Assembly (NCBI RefSeq): GCF_020055675.1
Contig: NZ_JAIPUS010000001.1
Location: 248,001 to 312,000, forward strand
DNA: 64,000 nt
Reading direction: 5' to 3'
From: Marivita sp.
GTDB lineage: Bacteria > Pseudomonadota > Alphaproteobacteria > Rhodobacterales > Rhodobacteraceae
Under the pieces are notes generated by a model that saw only the letters and a list, made by a program, of their open reading frames with translations, searched no databases and was not told where the DNA came from. The position numbers were made by a program, and so were the translations under genes. Positions 19,501 through 27,698 of this stretch are shown one piece after another. Each line of letters opens with the position of its first letter. Positions within the stretch are counted from its first letter, which is position 1.

Positions 19501-20382
19501 ATGCAGGTAGCCCTTCACGCAGGTGTACATCAGTCGGGCGCGGACAGGCTGGTCAAGACCTTGCTGCGCAACCGGGATGGGTTGCGCGGTGAGGGGATCG
19601 CGATCCCGGGTCCGGGGAAGTACCGGAAACTGATTTCGGAGATGCTCAACGCGCTTGACGGGGCGGCGCCTGCGCCGGGCGCGCGCGAAGTGTTGCTGGA
19701 CAGTATTCTTGATGCAGACACTGGCCATGTCGATCGGCTTGTCCTGTCGCATGAGAACCTGTTTTCCGTGCCCAAGATCGCCTTTCAGGGGGGCGTCATT
19801 TACCGGAAGGCCGAACACCGGCTGCGCACCCTGCGCGAGGTTTTCGACGGCGATGCATTCGAGGTCTTCATCGCCCTGCGCAATCCGGCGAGTTTGCTGC
19901 CAGCGCTTCTGGCGGCGACACCGCATGAGGATATCGACCAGCTTTTGAAGGGGCTGGATCCGGCGCAAATCCGGTGGTCGGACCTGATAACGCGGATCAC
20001 GGATGCCCTGCCGGGGGTGCCGGTGACCGTCTGGAGCGACGAGGACAGCCCCCTGATCTGGGGCGAGATCGTCAGCGAACTGGCCGGGGTCGAGCTTGGG
20101 TTTCCCATTATCGGCGCCTATTCCCGGATGGCAAGCATCATGTCCGGGGAGGGCATGACGCGATTCCGCGCCTATGTCGCGGATCATCCGGATCTGACGC
20201 AGGTCCAGGTGCGGCGCGCGATGGTGGCGTTTCTCGACAAATACGCCGATCCGTCCAAGCTTGAGGATGAGCTGGACATTCCTGGCTGGGATGATGCCCT
20301 GATCGCGGATCTGACAGAGCAATACGAGGAAGATTTGTTCGAGCTGCGGCGGATATCGGGGGTGACGCTGATCGAACCGTGA
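19501..20382 (+). CDS. Conserved hypothetical protein
   Basis: A 293-residue soluble protein beginning MQVALHAGVHQSGADRLVKTLLRN. The opening beta strand plus HxGxHxTxxxxL pattern recalls the start of nucleotide or sulfotransferase-like folds, where a loop at that position binds phosphosulfate, but no full signature can be confirmed and I leave it unassigned. The C-terminal half is acidic and helical. No clear Shine-Dalgarno precedes the ATG. Flanked by tRNA-Thr and converging on the DUF4010 gene, with 36 nt between stops. Confidence 0.75.
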   Translation: MQVALHAGVHQSGADRLVKTLLRNRDGLRGEGIAIPGPGKYRKLISEMLNALDGAAPAPGAREVLLDSILDADTGHVDRLVLSHENLFSVPKIAFQGGVIYRKAEHRLRTLREVFDGDAFEVFIALRNPASLLPALLAATPHEDIDQLLKGLDPAQIRWSDLITRITDALPGVPVTVWSDEDSPLIWGEIVSELAGVELGFPIIGAYSRMASIMSGEGMTRFRAYVADHPDLTQVQVRRAMVAFLDKYADPSKLEDELDIPGWDDALIADLTEQYEEDLFELRRISGVTLIEP

Positions 20383-20418
20383 GGGTGTCGAAACCCTGCA
20401 CGCACCCCGATCATGTCC

Positions 20419-21687
20419 TCAGCTCCAACCGGTGGTGACCCACAGGGCCGCAACACCAGCCGTGAGAACCACGGCATAGACGGATCCGACGCGAAGCCCC
20501 ATGGATGGGACCCCCATGCCGATGGCGATGCCGGCCTTGACGGCTGTGTTGACCGCTGCCGCAATGAAAATGGCCGTGGCGGCTGATTGGACTGCGATAT
20601 CATCGCCGGCCAGCCGCGCCACCGAGATGGTGATCGCATCGACATCGGTGACGCCGGACAGGGCGGCCGCGATATGGATGCCGGCATCTCCGAACCATGT
20701 CTCGAGGTAATGCAGCGCCAGCAGCACGAAGGCCAGAAGCGCGCCGAAGGACAGCGCCGCCCCGAAGTTGAGCGGGTTTGCAACGGCGTCGAGATCCGTC
20801 GCGGTGCCGTCACCCCGGTTGCGGAGCGTCAGGGCGGCCGCACCCAAGAGGCCAAACGCCGCCATGACCCCCATCGGCACGGCAAGCGGCGCAATCAGGG
20901 GGGGCTGGAAGATCGCGGCGAGAGCAAGAACACGCAGGAAGGTCACAGACCCCGCGACAATTGCCCCCGACGCCGCGACAGGGGCAAGCCCGGTCTGTGT
21001 CTTGGCAAGGCGGGCAAGCGCCACGGTTGTCGATGTCGACGAGGCGAGGCCGCCAAACAGACCGGTCAGCAACACGCCCAGGTCCGCGCCGCCAAGCCGG
21101 ATCGCGCCATAGCCGACAAAAGACAGCCCGGCCACGATGACCACCGCCCACCAGATCTCGTATGGATTGAGCGCCGCGCCGGGTCCGTAGCCCTGATCCG
21201 GCAGAAACGGCAGCACCACGACCGAAATCAGCGCGAGCTTGAGCAGCGCCTCCAGTTCAAGCCGGCCGATCCGTGCCATCCAGCGGTGCAAGCGCTGTTT
21301 CATCTTCAACAGCAGTGCTGCGACCACTGCAACGGCGGCCGGCATCGCAATGTCGCCCAGTACCGAAGCAGCCCCCAGCGTGAAAGTCAGCAACAGCGCA
21401 ACTTCGGTCGTCAGGCCGAGATCGTCGTTTTCTTCCAGTCGCACCCGGTAACTCAGGGCGAGCAGACCCGAGAGGCCGAGAAAGGCAACGGCAAGCACCA
21501 CCGCCCCCGTCAGGGACGCCAGCCATCCGCTGATCCCGCCGAGCAAGCCGGTCAGGGCGAAGGTCCGCAGTCCCGCGACACGCGCCCCCTCGGGTTCGTT
21601 GCGGTCGTGCCACCCCCGCTCAAGGCCCAGCAGCGCCCCGATGGCCAGCGCGACACCGAGCCGGAGAAAGAGGTCAAGGTCATCCAT
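20419..21687 (-). CDS. MgtC/SapB-family membrane protein with DUF4010 domain
   Basis: A 422-residue polytopic protein with about 12 hydrophobic helices. The N-terminal MgtC-like module carries LAIGALLGLERGWHDR and GLRTFALTGLLGGI (residues about 10-55), and the C-terminal module fits DUF4010. MgtC proteins are linked to Mg limitation and membrane-potential or ATP synthase control; the role of the long DUF4010 fusion is unknown. A short, unfused MgtC paralogue is encoded at 61118-61594. Confidence 0.85.
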   Translation of the reverse strand: MDDLDLFLRLGVALAIGALLGLERGWHDRNEPEGARVAGLRTFALTGLLGGISGWLASLTGAVVLAVAFLGLSGLLALSYRVRLEENDDLGLTTEVALLLTFTLGAASVLGDIAMPAAVAVVAALLLKMKQRLHRWMARIGRLELEALLKLALISVVVLPFLPDQGYGPGAALNPYEIWWAVVIVAGLSFVGYGAIRLGGADLGVLLTGLFGGLASSTSTTVALARLAKTQTGLAPVAASGAIVAGSVTFLRVLALAAIFQPPLIAPLAVPMGVMAAFGLLGAAALTLRNRGDGTATDLDAVANPLNFGAALSFGALLAFVLLALHYLETWFGDAGIHIAAALSGVTDVDAITISVARLAGDDIAVQSAATAIFIAAAVNTAVKAGIAIGMGVPSMGLRVGSVYAVVLTAGVAALWVTTGWS

Positions 21688-21728
21688 TTCCGAACGAGCC
21701 TGTCCCGGGGTCCTGTGCAGACCGGGCG

Positions 21729-23141
21729 TCAGTCGAGCGCGTCATGGCCGATCGCCTTGCAGTCGGAGAGATCCGACCCGCCCGCGGCTGCCACAGTCTT
21801 GGCGAGGTCCCGCAGCGCGCTGCGCAGCCCTTCTTCGAGCACGGGGTGGTAGAATGGCATCGCCAGCATGTCGGCCACGGTCAAGCTCTGCTCCACCGCC
21901 AGTGCGAGAAGATGGACGAGATGTTCGGCGCCGGGCACGCACATCTCGGCTGCCAGCAGGCGGCCGGTCTCGCGTTCGGCATGGATGCGGAGAATGCCGG
22001 CGGCTGTCTGCGCCATGCGCGCCCGAGGCTGCCCCGAGAAATCCGCGCTCCCGGTTGCGATCTCCGTGTCACCCAACTCGGACAGGGGCGGGCCGACCCG
22101 CGCGACCTGTGGCGACGAGAACACGATGGATAAAGATGTGCGACGACACAGCCCGCTGCTCTGCGCGTCGGGCGCGGCCATGCGACCGGCGATGTGGCCC
22201 TCGTCCGCAGCCTCGTGTAGCAGCGGGCGGTAACCGTTTGCATCACCGGCCAAAAACACGGGCAGATCGCCGATGCGCAAGCTGGAGGGATCGATCTCTG
22301 GCTGCCCATCGTCGTCCAGTGTCACGCCGAGCGTGTCCAGCCCCAGATCTTCTATGTTCGGTCTGCGCCCCATCGCGGCCAACACCGCGTCGGCCTCGAA
22401 AGACCCTTGCGCGCCGGTCACCCGGATCGCGGTCCCCGCGTCCTCAAGCTCTGCCGGCGCACCGAGATGCAGCGGGACCTCGGCCTCGAATAACGGGCGG
22501 AACGCCGCCAGCACCTCAGCGTCATCGATGCCCGCCAGCGCCTCGACGGCGTCGAATCCAGTCACCTCAAGCCCCAGCCGGGCCAGCGCCTGCGCGATCT
22601 CGACCCCGATCGCGCCCATGCCAATCACGGCGATGCGGCACGGCAAGTCGGTCTGTTCGAACAGCGTGTCCGTGGTCAGGATGCGGTCGCCGAAATCGCG
22701 CCACGGCCCGGGCACGACAGGGCTGCTGCCCGGCGCCAGGATGATCGCGCGCGCCGTGACCGTCTTCCCGTTCACGTCAAGCCGCCCCGGGCCAAGCAGC
22801 CGCGCGCGGCCCGAGATGGCACGATCGCCCAGCTTGTCCGGAACCGCCTCCGGCCCTTTCACGAAACCGTCCCGCATCCGGCGCACACGGGCGAGAATGT
22901 CCGGGATGTCCGCGCGCAGCCCCTCCGCACCCCGGATGCCGAACTCCCCGAACGTGTCGCGCCGGTGGAAGGCGTTCGCCGCCTCGATCAGTGCCTTGGA
23001 CGGCATGCAGCCGACGGCGGCGCAGGTGGTGCCCCAATGGCCGTCGTTCACCAGCAGGAAATCTTCGGTGTAGCGGCGCACCTCTCGCAGGGCCGAAAGC
23101 CCCGCGCTGCCTGCGCCCACGATGACAGTATCAACCTTCAT
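21729..23141 (-). CDS. Dihydrolipoamide-dehydrogenase-like FAD/NAD(P) disulfide oxidoreductase
   Basis: A 470-residue class I pyridine nucleotide-disulfide oxidoreductase: FAD motif GAGSAGLSALRE at the N-terminus, redox-active CxxxxC in TCAAVGCMPSK, NAD motif GMGAIGVEIAQALARLG, second FAD site FLAGDANG and C-terminal dimer domain with YHPVLEEG supplying the His-Glu pair. No lipoyl-dependent complex genes adjoin, so the substrate may be lipoamide of another complex or a different disulfide or metal. The start at 23141 is 4 nt after the stop of the small gene upstream, and its own Shine-Dalgarno is weak, implying coupling. Confidence 0.88.
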   Translation of the reverse strand: MKVDTVIVGAGSAGLSALREVRRYTEDFLLVNDGHWGTTCAAVGCMPSKALIEAANAFHRRDTFGEFGIRGAEGLRADIPDILARVRRMRDGFVKGPEAVPDKLGDRAISGRARLLGPGRLDVNGKTVTARAIILAPGSSPVVPGPWRDFGDRILTTDTLFEQTDLPCRIAVIGMGAIGVEIAQALARLGLEVTGFDAVEALAGIDDAEVLAAFRPLFEAEVPLHLGAPAELEDAGTAIRVTGAQGSFEADAVLAAMGRRPNIEDLGLDTLGVTLDDDGQPEIDPSSLRIGDLPVFLAGDANGYRPLLHEAADEGHIAGRMAAPDAQSSGLCRRTSLSIVFSSPQVARVGPPLSELGDTEIATGSADFSGQPRARMAQTAAGILRIHAERETGRLLAAEMCVPGAEHLVHLLALAVEQSLTVADMLAMPFYHPVLEEGLRSALRDLAKTVAAAGGSDLSDCKAIGHDALD

Positions 23142-23145
23142 CGAT

Positions 23146-23280
23146 TCATCCGCCCGCATTGGCTTGCGCCGCGGTGGCATCCGCTGGTGGATTGCAGGCG
23201 GTAAAGCGTTTCAGAATCCCCGACCTAGTATGGCGGACGCGGGGTACGCCGGGCAAGGTGAGGGGTTCGGTCTCGGACAT
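23146..23280 (-). CDS. Predicted 44-residue small protein upstream of the flavoprotein gene
   Basis: A 44-codon reading frame starting at 23280 and ending at 23146 (product MSETEPLTLPGVPRVRHTRS and onward to ACNPPADATAAQANAGG). It is preceded on the reverse strand by a perfect AAGGAGG at 6 nt spacing (23287-23293), a stronger ribosome-binding site than most genes nearby. It ends 4 nt before the start of the FAD oxidoreductase, so it is either a small protein or a translated leader coupled to that gene. No recognisable domain; contains one cysteine. Confidence 0.55.
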   Translation of the reverse strand: MSETEPLTLPGVPRVRHTRSGILKRFTACNPPADATAAQANAGG

Positions 23281-23408
23281 GTCAGGCCTCCTTGGTTCAA
23301 CGTAAACATCAAACGCCCAAATTATCGCACTCTTTCCAGGTTCGTCACAATGTCCTATCCATGAAACCCTCTATGCATGTTCAATCTTCTGAGTGGAAGG
23401 ATTCCCAA

Positions 23409-23696
23409 ATGACCGACAAGACCGCGTATGTCGAAACAGCCGAGGCGCAGATCGATCAGTGGAATGCCGAAATCGACAAGATGAAGGCAAAGCTCGCCGA
23501 GGCCGAAGCCGATTCGAAGATCGCGTATCAGGAGCAACTTGACGAGGCGCGCAAGCAGCGTGACGAGGCCGAGGTGACGCTGAAGGAAATTCGCGAGGCC
23601 AGTGATGACGCATGGGACGACATGAAATCGGGCTTCGACCAGGCCTGGGACAGCCTGTCTGACGCGTTCACCAAGGCTATGTCCCGTTTCAAGTAG
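23409..23696 (+). CDS. Coiled-coil protein, sll1863-like stress protein family
   Basis: A 95-residue highly charged protein that is almost entirely helical. A heptad coiled coil (IDQWNAEIDKMKAKLAEAEAD) is followed by an amphipathic tail with repeated W/F (DDMKSGFDQAWDSLSDAF), as in sll1863-type stress proteins. No signal or membrane segment. Start ATG 23409 is chosen because the long N-terminal extension to 23292 is not coiled coil and lacks a good ribosome site. No EcfG-type promoter is visible upstream. Role unknown. Confidence 0.75.
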   Translation: MTDKTAYVETAEAQIDQWNAEIDKMKAKLAEAEADSKIAYQEQLDEARKQRDEAEVTLKEIREASDDAWDDMKSGFDQAWDSLSDAFTKAMSRFK

Positions 23697-23880
23697 CGCT
23701 AAGGAAATACCAGCGTTCAGCGATCTCCGAGGCTTGGCGTGGCGCGATGTGAAGACCGGCGTTTCCGACGCGCGGGGCGCATTTGCCACAGTGTGGAGCG
23801 TGACAGACCAAGACGCCTCGACCACTTGATCGGCTGACCGCCGCCGCACCCCAGGCCCATCGCATTTCTGTAGGAGTACC

Positions 23881-24624
23881 ATGGATACCGCCCTCTGTAT
23901 CGTTGTCGCAGCCGCCCTTCTTACGGCAATCATGACCGGCGTTGGCGCGCTGCCCTTCCTGTTCGTCAAGAAGATCGGCGACCGGACGATGGGCTGGTCG
24001 AACGCCGCGGCCGCAGGGCTTATGCTGGCCGCAAGCCACAGCCTGATCGACGAAGGCGTTTCCATCGACATCACGCTGACACTGGTGGGCGTGCTTGTGG
24101 GGCTCGGCGCGATCGTGGTGGCGGACCGGCTGCTTTCGGGCGCGGGTGACGTGGAGGTGGCCGACCTGCAAGGCGCGGGCGCGGCCAAGGCGCTGCTGAT
24201 CCTCGGGATCATGACAGCGCATTCCTTTGCCGAAGGCGTGGGGGTCGGCGTGTCCTTCGCCGGGTCCGAGGGACTGGGCGCCTATATCACCACGGCCATC
24301 GCCTTCCACAACGTGCCTGAAGGTCTGGCCATCGCGCTGGTGCTGGTGCCGCGCGGATCGCCCGTCTGGAAGGCTGCGCTCTGGGCGGTCTTCACCAGCT
24401 TGCCGCAGCCGATCATGGCCGCGCCCGCCTATCTCTTTGTCGAGACCTTCCGACCCTTCCTGCCCGTTGGCCTTGGCCTTGCCGCGGGGGCGATGATCTG
24501 GATGGTGTTTTCAGAGCTTTACCCGGACGCATTGGAAAAGGTCCGCCACGGATCGGCCGCGACCGCCGTGACACTGGCTTTCTCGGCCATGATGGCGTTC
24601 CAGATGCTCGTGCTGGCCCATTGA
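23881..24624 (+). CDS. ZIP-family metal transporter
   Basis: A 247-residue inner-membrane protein with eight predicted helices. Transport-site motifs HSFAEG (helix IV) and HNVPEG (helix V) are intact, characteristic of ZIP divalent-metal (Zn, Fe, Mn) importers of the GufA/ZupT type. A short acidic cytoplasmic loop (about 85-100) replaces the usual His-rich loop, so metal choice cannot be predicted. TAGGAG precedes the ATG. Monocistronic; the degraded GGDEF fragment follows. Confidence 0.85.
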   Translation: MDTALCIVVAAALLTAIMTGVGALPFLFVKKIGDRTMGWSNAAAAGLMLAASHSLIDEGVSIDITLTLVGVLVGLGAIVVADRLLSGAGDVEVADLQGAGAAKALLILGIMTAHSFAEGVGVGVSFAGSEGLGAYITTAIAFHNVPEGLAIALVLVPRGSPVWKAALWAVFTSLPQPIMAAPAYLFVETFRPFLPVGLGLAAGAMIWMVFSELYPDALEKVRHGSAATAVTLAFSAMMAFQMLVLAH

Positions 24625-24639
24625 GACATTGATGTGACC

Positions 24640-24866
24640 GAGGCGTTTGCCATCTCTTCCGGCGGCTCCGCTTTCTTGAGCGGCGCATGGGAGGTCTGCG
24701 CCGAAACGCCCCCGAAACGCAGACCTGCCGCGTCTGGTGCTCGGTCGGTCAACCCGGCGAAAGTGCCGATGCCTTGATCCGTTGCGCTGGCGACGCGATC
24801 TGCGCCGCCAAGGACGCCGACCGCGACCGGATCCTGCGTGCGCGACGGCTCGGCCCCAGGCGGGGA
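24640..24866 (+). pseudogene. Decayed fragment of a GGDEF diguanylate cyclase
   Basis: Two out-of-frame pieces read as the end of a GGDEF domain. From 24640 the frame gives EAFAISSGG...GAWEVCAET, resembling the GGEEFAxxLPG...A..VAER stretch. One base out of phase, from about 24687, the frame gives CSVGQPGESADALIRCAGD and then AICAAKDADRDRI, matching the canonical SIGVA...RADxALYxAKxxGRNR end. No start and no complete domain exist, and a frameshift separates the pieces. This fills most of the otherwise empty 340-nt stretch between the ZIP and gapR genes. Identification rests on pattern only. Confidence 0.45.
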
Positions 24867-24920
24867 GGTTTGACGGGATCTCGATGCGCCCCGGCACAAC
24901 ACCGTTTCAGTATCCGCAGT

Positions 24921-24950
24921 AAAAATGATATTTTATTGAGAAATATCGTT
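24921..24950 (-). terminator. Possible terminator after gapR
   Basis: On the reverse strand AACGATATTT (24950-24941) pairs with AAATATCATT (24933-24924) with one G-U pair, followed by TTTTA. It lies 15 nt downstream of the gapR stop. The stem is AT-rich, so strength is uncertain. Confidence 0.4.
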
Positions 24951-24964
24951 TCCTTGCGTCACAT

Positions 24965-25225
24965 TCACCGCATGCCGAGCGCTTCCTTGTACATGTCGAG
25001 CACGGCTTCTTCCTCGGCGATGTCGTCGGGTTCGCGTTTGCGCAGCGCGATCACCTTGCGCATCACCTTTGTGTCGTAACCGCGCCCCTTGGCTTCGGCC
25101 ATGACCTCTTTCTGCTGCTCGGCGAGGTCTTTCTTTTCGGCGTCCAGCCGTTCGATCCGTTCGATGAACTGACGCAGTTCATCTGCGGTGACGCGGTAGT
25201 TGGCTTCGATTGCGCTGTCGTCCAT
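24965..25225 (-). CDS. gapR: GapR-family nucleoid-associated protein (DUF2312)
   Basis: An 86-residue protein, the length of alphaproteobacterial GapR/DUF2312. Family features visible are the early VTADELRQFIERIERLDAEKK helix and the C-terminal stretch from GYDTKVMRKVIALRK to EEEAVLDMYKEAL. GapR clamps overtwisted AT-rich DNA ahead of replication and transcription and stimulates topoisomerases. Start ATG 25225 has AGGAG upstream on the reverse strand. Very confident family assignment. Confidence 0.93.
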   Translation of the reverse strand: MDDSAIEANYRVTADELRQFIERIERLDAEKKDLAEQQKEVMAEAKGRGYDTKVMRKVIALRKREPDDIAEEEAVLDMYKEALGMR

Positions 25226-25347
25226 CGGGCGTGCTCCTGTTCGCTTCGAGCGCTGTCGTAGCGATGGCCGCTGTCGCCTTCAAGGGCTTGCCAGCGCAGG
25301 GGCGATGAATTACCGGCGCATGCACTGGGTCCAAGCTGGAGCGTGTG

Positions 25348-25563
25348 ATGGACATTTTGATCTGGTCGGGAGCGGCCTTGTCCCTGGTGGGATTGTGCGG
25401 GTTGGTCTATTGCATCCTGCGGGTCGGCAAGGCGCGGAAATCCGGGCTGAGCGATGCGGCCTTGCGGGCCGAGGTCAAATCCGTGATGCCGATCAATCTT
25501 GGATCGCTGTTCGTGTCCGTGCTGGGATTGATGCTGGTGATCGTCGGGATTTTCCTCGCCTGA
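25348..25563 (+). CDS. Small two-helix membrane protein
   Basis: A 71-residue protein with two membrane helices (about residues 3-24 and 48-70) separated by a short basic loop (RVGKARKSGLSDAALRAEVKS). Conserved-hypothetical type; no recognised domain. ATG 25348 directly follows a GTG at 25345 that could also be used. Divergent from gapR across 122 nt. Confidence 0.65.
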   Translation: MDILIWSGAALSLVGLCGLVYCILRVGKARKSGLSDAALRAEVKSVMPINLGSLFVSVLGLMLVIVGIFLA

Positions 25564-25697
25564 TCGGCTTTGGATCGTCGAAAGACCCGCCCCGCGTGAC
25601 AGGTGCGGCACGCATGGGTTCCCGGTCGCCTGTGATTTCACCTTTGCCTTGCGCGCGCGCGGCCAATCGGCGCTGCTTTGCAAGACGTGCGGATGCA

Positions 25698-26681
25698 TCA
25701 GCCCCGGCTGTGCATCAGCCTGGCGACATCGATCATGCGAGCGGAAAAGCCCCATTCATTGTCATACCAGCCAAAAATGCGGAGCTGGTCGCCGGTGCCC
25801 ATCGTCTCTTTCGGGGCGATGACAAGCGATTCCGTGCGCCCGCGCAGGTCTACGGACACACAGGGATCCTCGACAAGGCCGATCACCGGGTTCTTGTCCG
25901 CCAGATCGCGCAGCGCGTTTTCCGGGTCGTGCAGCGGGGTCTTGAGACGGACCACCAGATCGACCGCCGAGACACTGATCGCGGGGACGCGCACTGCCGC
26001 GCCGGTGACCCGTCCGGCCAGATCGGGCAAAACCCGGTCGATCAATTTTGCCGCACTGGTCGTGGTGGGCACAATGCTGACCGCACCGGCCCGGTTCCGG
26101 GCCAGGTCGGGGCCGCGCGGCGCGTCAACCATGGGCTGGCTGCCAGTGTAGCAGTGAATGGTGGTCATGTGACCCTGGATCAGGCCAAAGCGCGTGTCCA
26201 GATCACGCAGCAGCGGGGCCAGCGCGTTGGTGGTACAGGATGCGTTCGAGACAATACGCGCCGCGCCGATCCGGTCTTCGTTCGCCCCCTTCACGACGGT
26301 GACATCGGCAATGTCCGACGGTCCGGAGATCAACAACGCGGTCGCGCCCGCAGTCAGCGCATCCTCGGCGGTTGCGCGGTGCTTGGTGGCACCGGTACAA
26401 TCGAGCACCAGGTCCACATCGGTCAGCGGCAGGTCCGACATCTTGACCCCGGTCAGAAGCGGAATAGACCGTTGGCCCGCGTGCAGCCGCCCGTTTTCGG
26501 CAACCGCTCCGCCGGGAAGAGGGCCGAACACGCTGTCGTATTTGAAGAGATAGGCACAGGTCTCGGGTTGGGCGAGATCGTTGACCGCGACCACCTCGAT
26601 ATCGGAATGCTCCGGGGTGATCAGGATTTGTCGCAGGATCATCCGGCCAATCCGTCCGAACCCATGAATGACGATGCGCAT
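25698..26681 (-). CDS. Type I glyceraldehyde-3-phosphate dehydrogenase paralogue
   Basis: A 327-residue GAPDH-fold enzyme: NAD motif GFGRIGR at the N-terminus, active-site SNASCTTN with nucleophile C149 (canonical number), and catalytic-domain WYDNEWGFSARM near the C-terminus. The sequence is shorter and more divergent than housekeeping GAPDH. Its divergent arrangement with an IclR regulator suggests a specialised, inducible role in triose, erythrose or another phosphate aldehyde metabolism. AAAGGA precedes the start. The 808-residue open frame on the opposite strand is a shadow. Confidence 0.85.
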   Translation of the reverse strand: MRIVIHGFGRIGRMILRQILITPEHSDIEVVAVNDLAQPETCAYLFKYDSVFGPLPGGAVAENGRLHAGQRSIPLLTGVKMSDLPLTDVDLVLDCTGATKHRATAEDALTAGATALLISGPSDIADVTVVKGANEDRIGAARIVSNASCTTNALAPLLRDLDTRFGLIQGHMTTIHCYTGSQPMVDAPRGPDLARNRAGAVSIVPTTTSAAKLIDRVLPDLAGRVTGAAVRVPAISVSAVDLVVRLKTPLHDPENALRDLADKNPVIGLVEDPCVSVDLRGRTESLVIAPKETMGTGDQLRIFGWYDNEWGFSARMIDVARLMHSRG

Positions 26682-26739
26682 GGCTGTATTCCTTTGACCG
26701 CGGAGCGTTGCGTTACGGGTTGCATTTCAACGCCTATTT

Positions 26740-26772
26740 TTTCAAATTGTAAAAATGATTTTTGTATTGAAA
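26740..26772. promoter_or_regulatory. Palindromic operator candidate between GAPDH and IclR genes
   Basis: An AT-rich imperfect inverted repeat: outer arms TTTCAA (26740-26745 region) and TTGAAA (to 26772), inner arms AAAAAT-G-ATTTTT centred at 26757. It ends 3 nt before the IclR-gene ATG and lies 59 nt or more upstream of the GAPDH start. Position and symmetry fit an IclR-family autoregulatory operator controlling both divergent genes. Inference only. Confidence 0.45.
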
Positions 26773-26774
26773 CA

Positions 26775-27626
26775 ATGCGACGCGCAGAAGACGCCATGAC
26801 CCTGGGGACTGGACCGGAGCGCCGGGCGCGGGGCCGGCCGCGTGCCTGGGGGGATACCAGCGCTCAAAACAAGATCAAGTCGCTGGACCGCGCCCTGGTC
26901 ATCCTGGAGCGGTTGAGCGAATGGGACGGGGCGAGCCTGACTGACCTGTCCGAAGACCTGGGCCAGTCCCCGGCCACCGTCTATCGTGTGCTGTTCACGT
27001 TCGAGGCGCGCGGCTTGGTCGATTTCGATGCGGCTGCGCAGACATGGCATATCGGGGCCGGGGCGTTTCACATCGGGTCACGCTTCATGCGCCGCACGTC
27101 GCTTCTGGAGCGGGCCCGCCCGTTTTTGCGCAACCTGATGCAAGAAACCGAGGAGACCGCCAATCTGGGTGTGATGCGCGATGGGCGTGTCCTGTTCCTG
27201 AGCCAGGTCGAGACGCATCACACCATCCGGGCGTTTTTCCCGCCGGGCACGATGTCGCCCATGCACGCGTCGGGGATCGGCAAGGCCCTTTTGGCACAGA
27301 TGACCGAGAAAGAGGTGATCGGCATCATTCGCAGGCACAAGCTTGCCGCGTTCACAGCCAACACCCTTGTCACCGCAGAGACGCTGGCCGCCGATCTCGA
27401 AGTGACGCGGCAGCGCGGTTATGCTTTTGACGCAGAAGAGAAAAATGACGGGATGCGCTGCATCGCGGCGGCTGTATTCGACATCTATGGAGAGCCGGTC
27501 GCCGGGGTGTCCATCTCTGGCCCGTCGGCGCGGCTTCCGGATGCGCGGATCGCCGCTCTGGGCGAGTCCGTCCGGTCCATCGCGGCGCAATTGACCTCTG
27601 CGCTAGGTGGCCCAAAGCAGGGCTAG
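26775..27626 (+). CDS. IclR-family transcriptional regulator
   Basis: A 283-residue regulator: winged HTH about residues 38-95 (SLTDLSEDLGQSPATVYRVL) and a C-terminal effector domain (about 110-270) with the typical SPMHASGIGKALLA and a cysteine in DGMRCIAAAVFD. The start is ATG 26775; an ATG at 26796 is a credible alternative (276 residues). Divergent from the GAPDH gene with an AT palindrome between them, so probably a local regulator of it. Confidence 0.88.
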   Translation: MRRAEDAMTLGTGPERRARGRPRAWGDTSAQNKIKSLDRALVILERLSEWDGASLTDLSEDLGQSPATVYRVLFTFEARGLVDFDAAAQTWHIGAGAFHIGSRFMRRTSLLERARPFLRNLMQETEETANLGVMRDGRVLFLSQVETHHTIRAFFPPGTMSPMHASGIGKALLAQMTEKEVIGIIRRHKLAAFTANTLVTAETLAADLEVTRQRGYAFDAEEKNDGMRCIAAAVFDIYGEPVAGVSISGPSARLPDARIAALGESVRSIAAQLTSALGGPKQG

Positions 27627-27698
27627 GCGAGGATCGCGCAAAAGCGGGATCGGGTTTTGTGCGCCCCTTATGTGCGGTATCAATCGGTCCAGCCCCAT

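Noticed and set aside
25200-27626. 808-codon open frame on the plus strand through the GAPDH region
   Set aside because: Its first 520 codons are antisense to a well-supported GAPDH gene and gapR upstream region; only the IclR part from 26775 has protein-like motifs.
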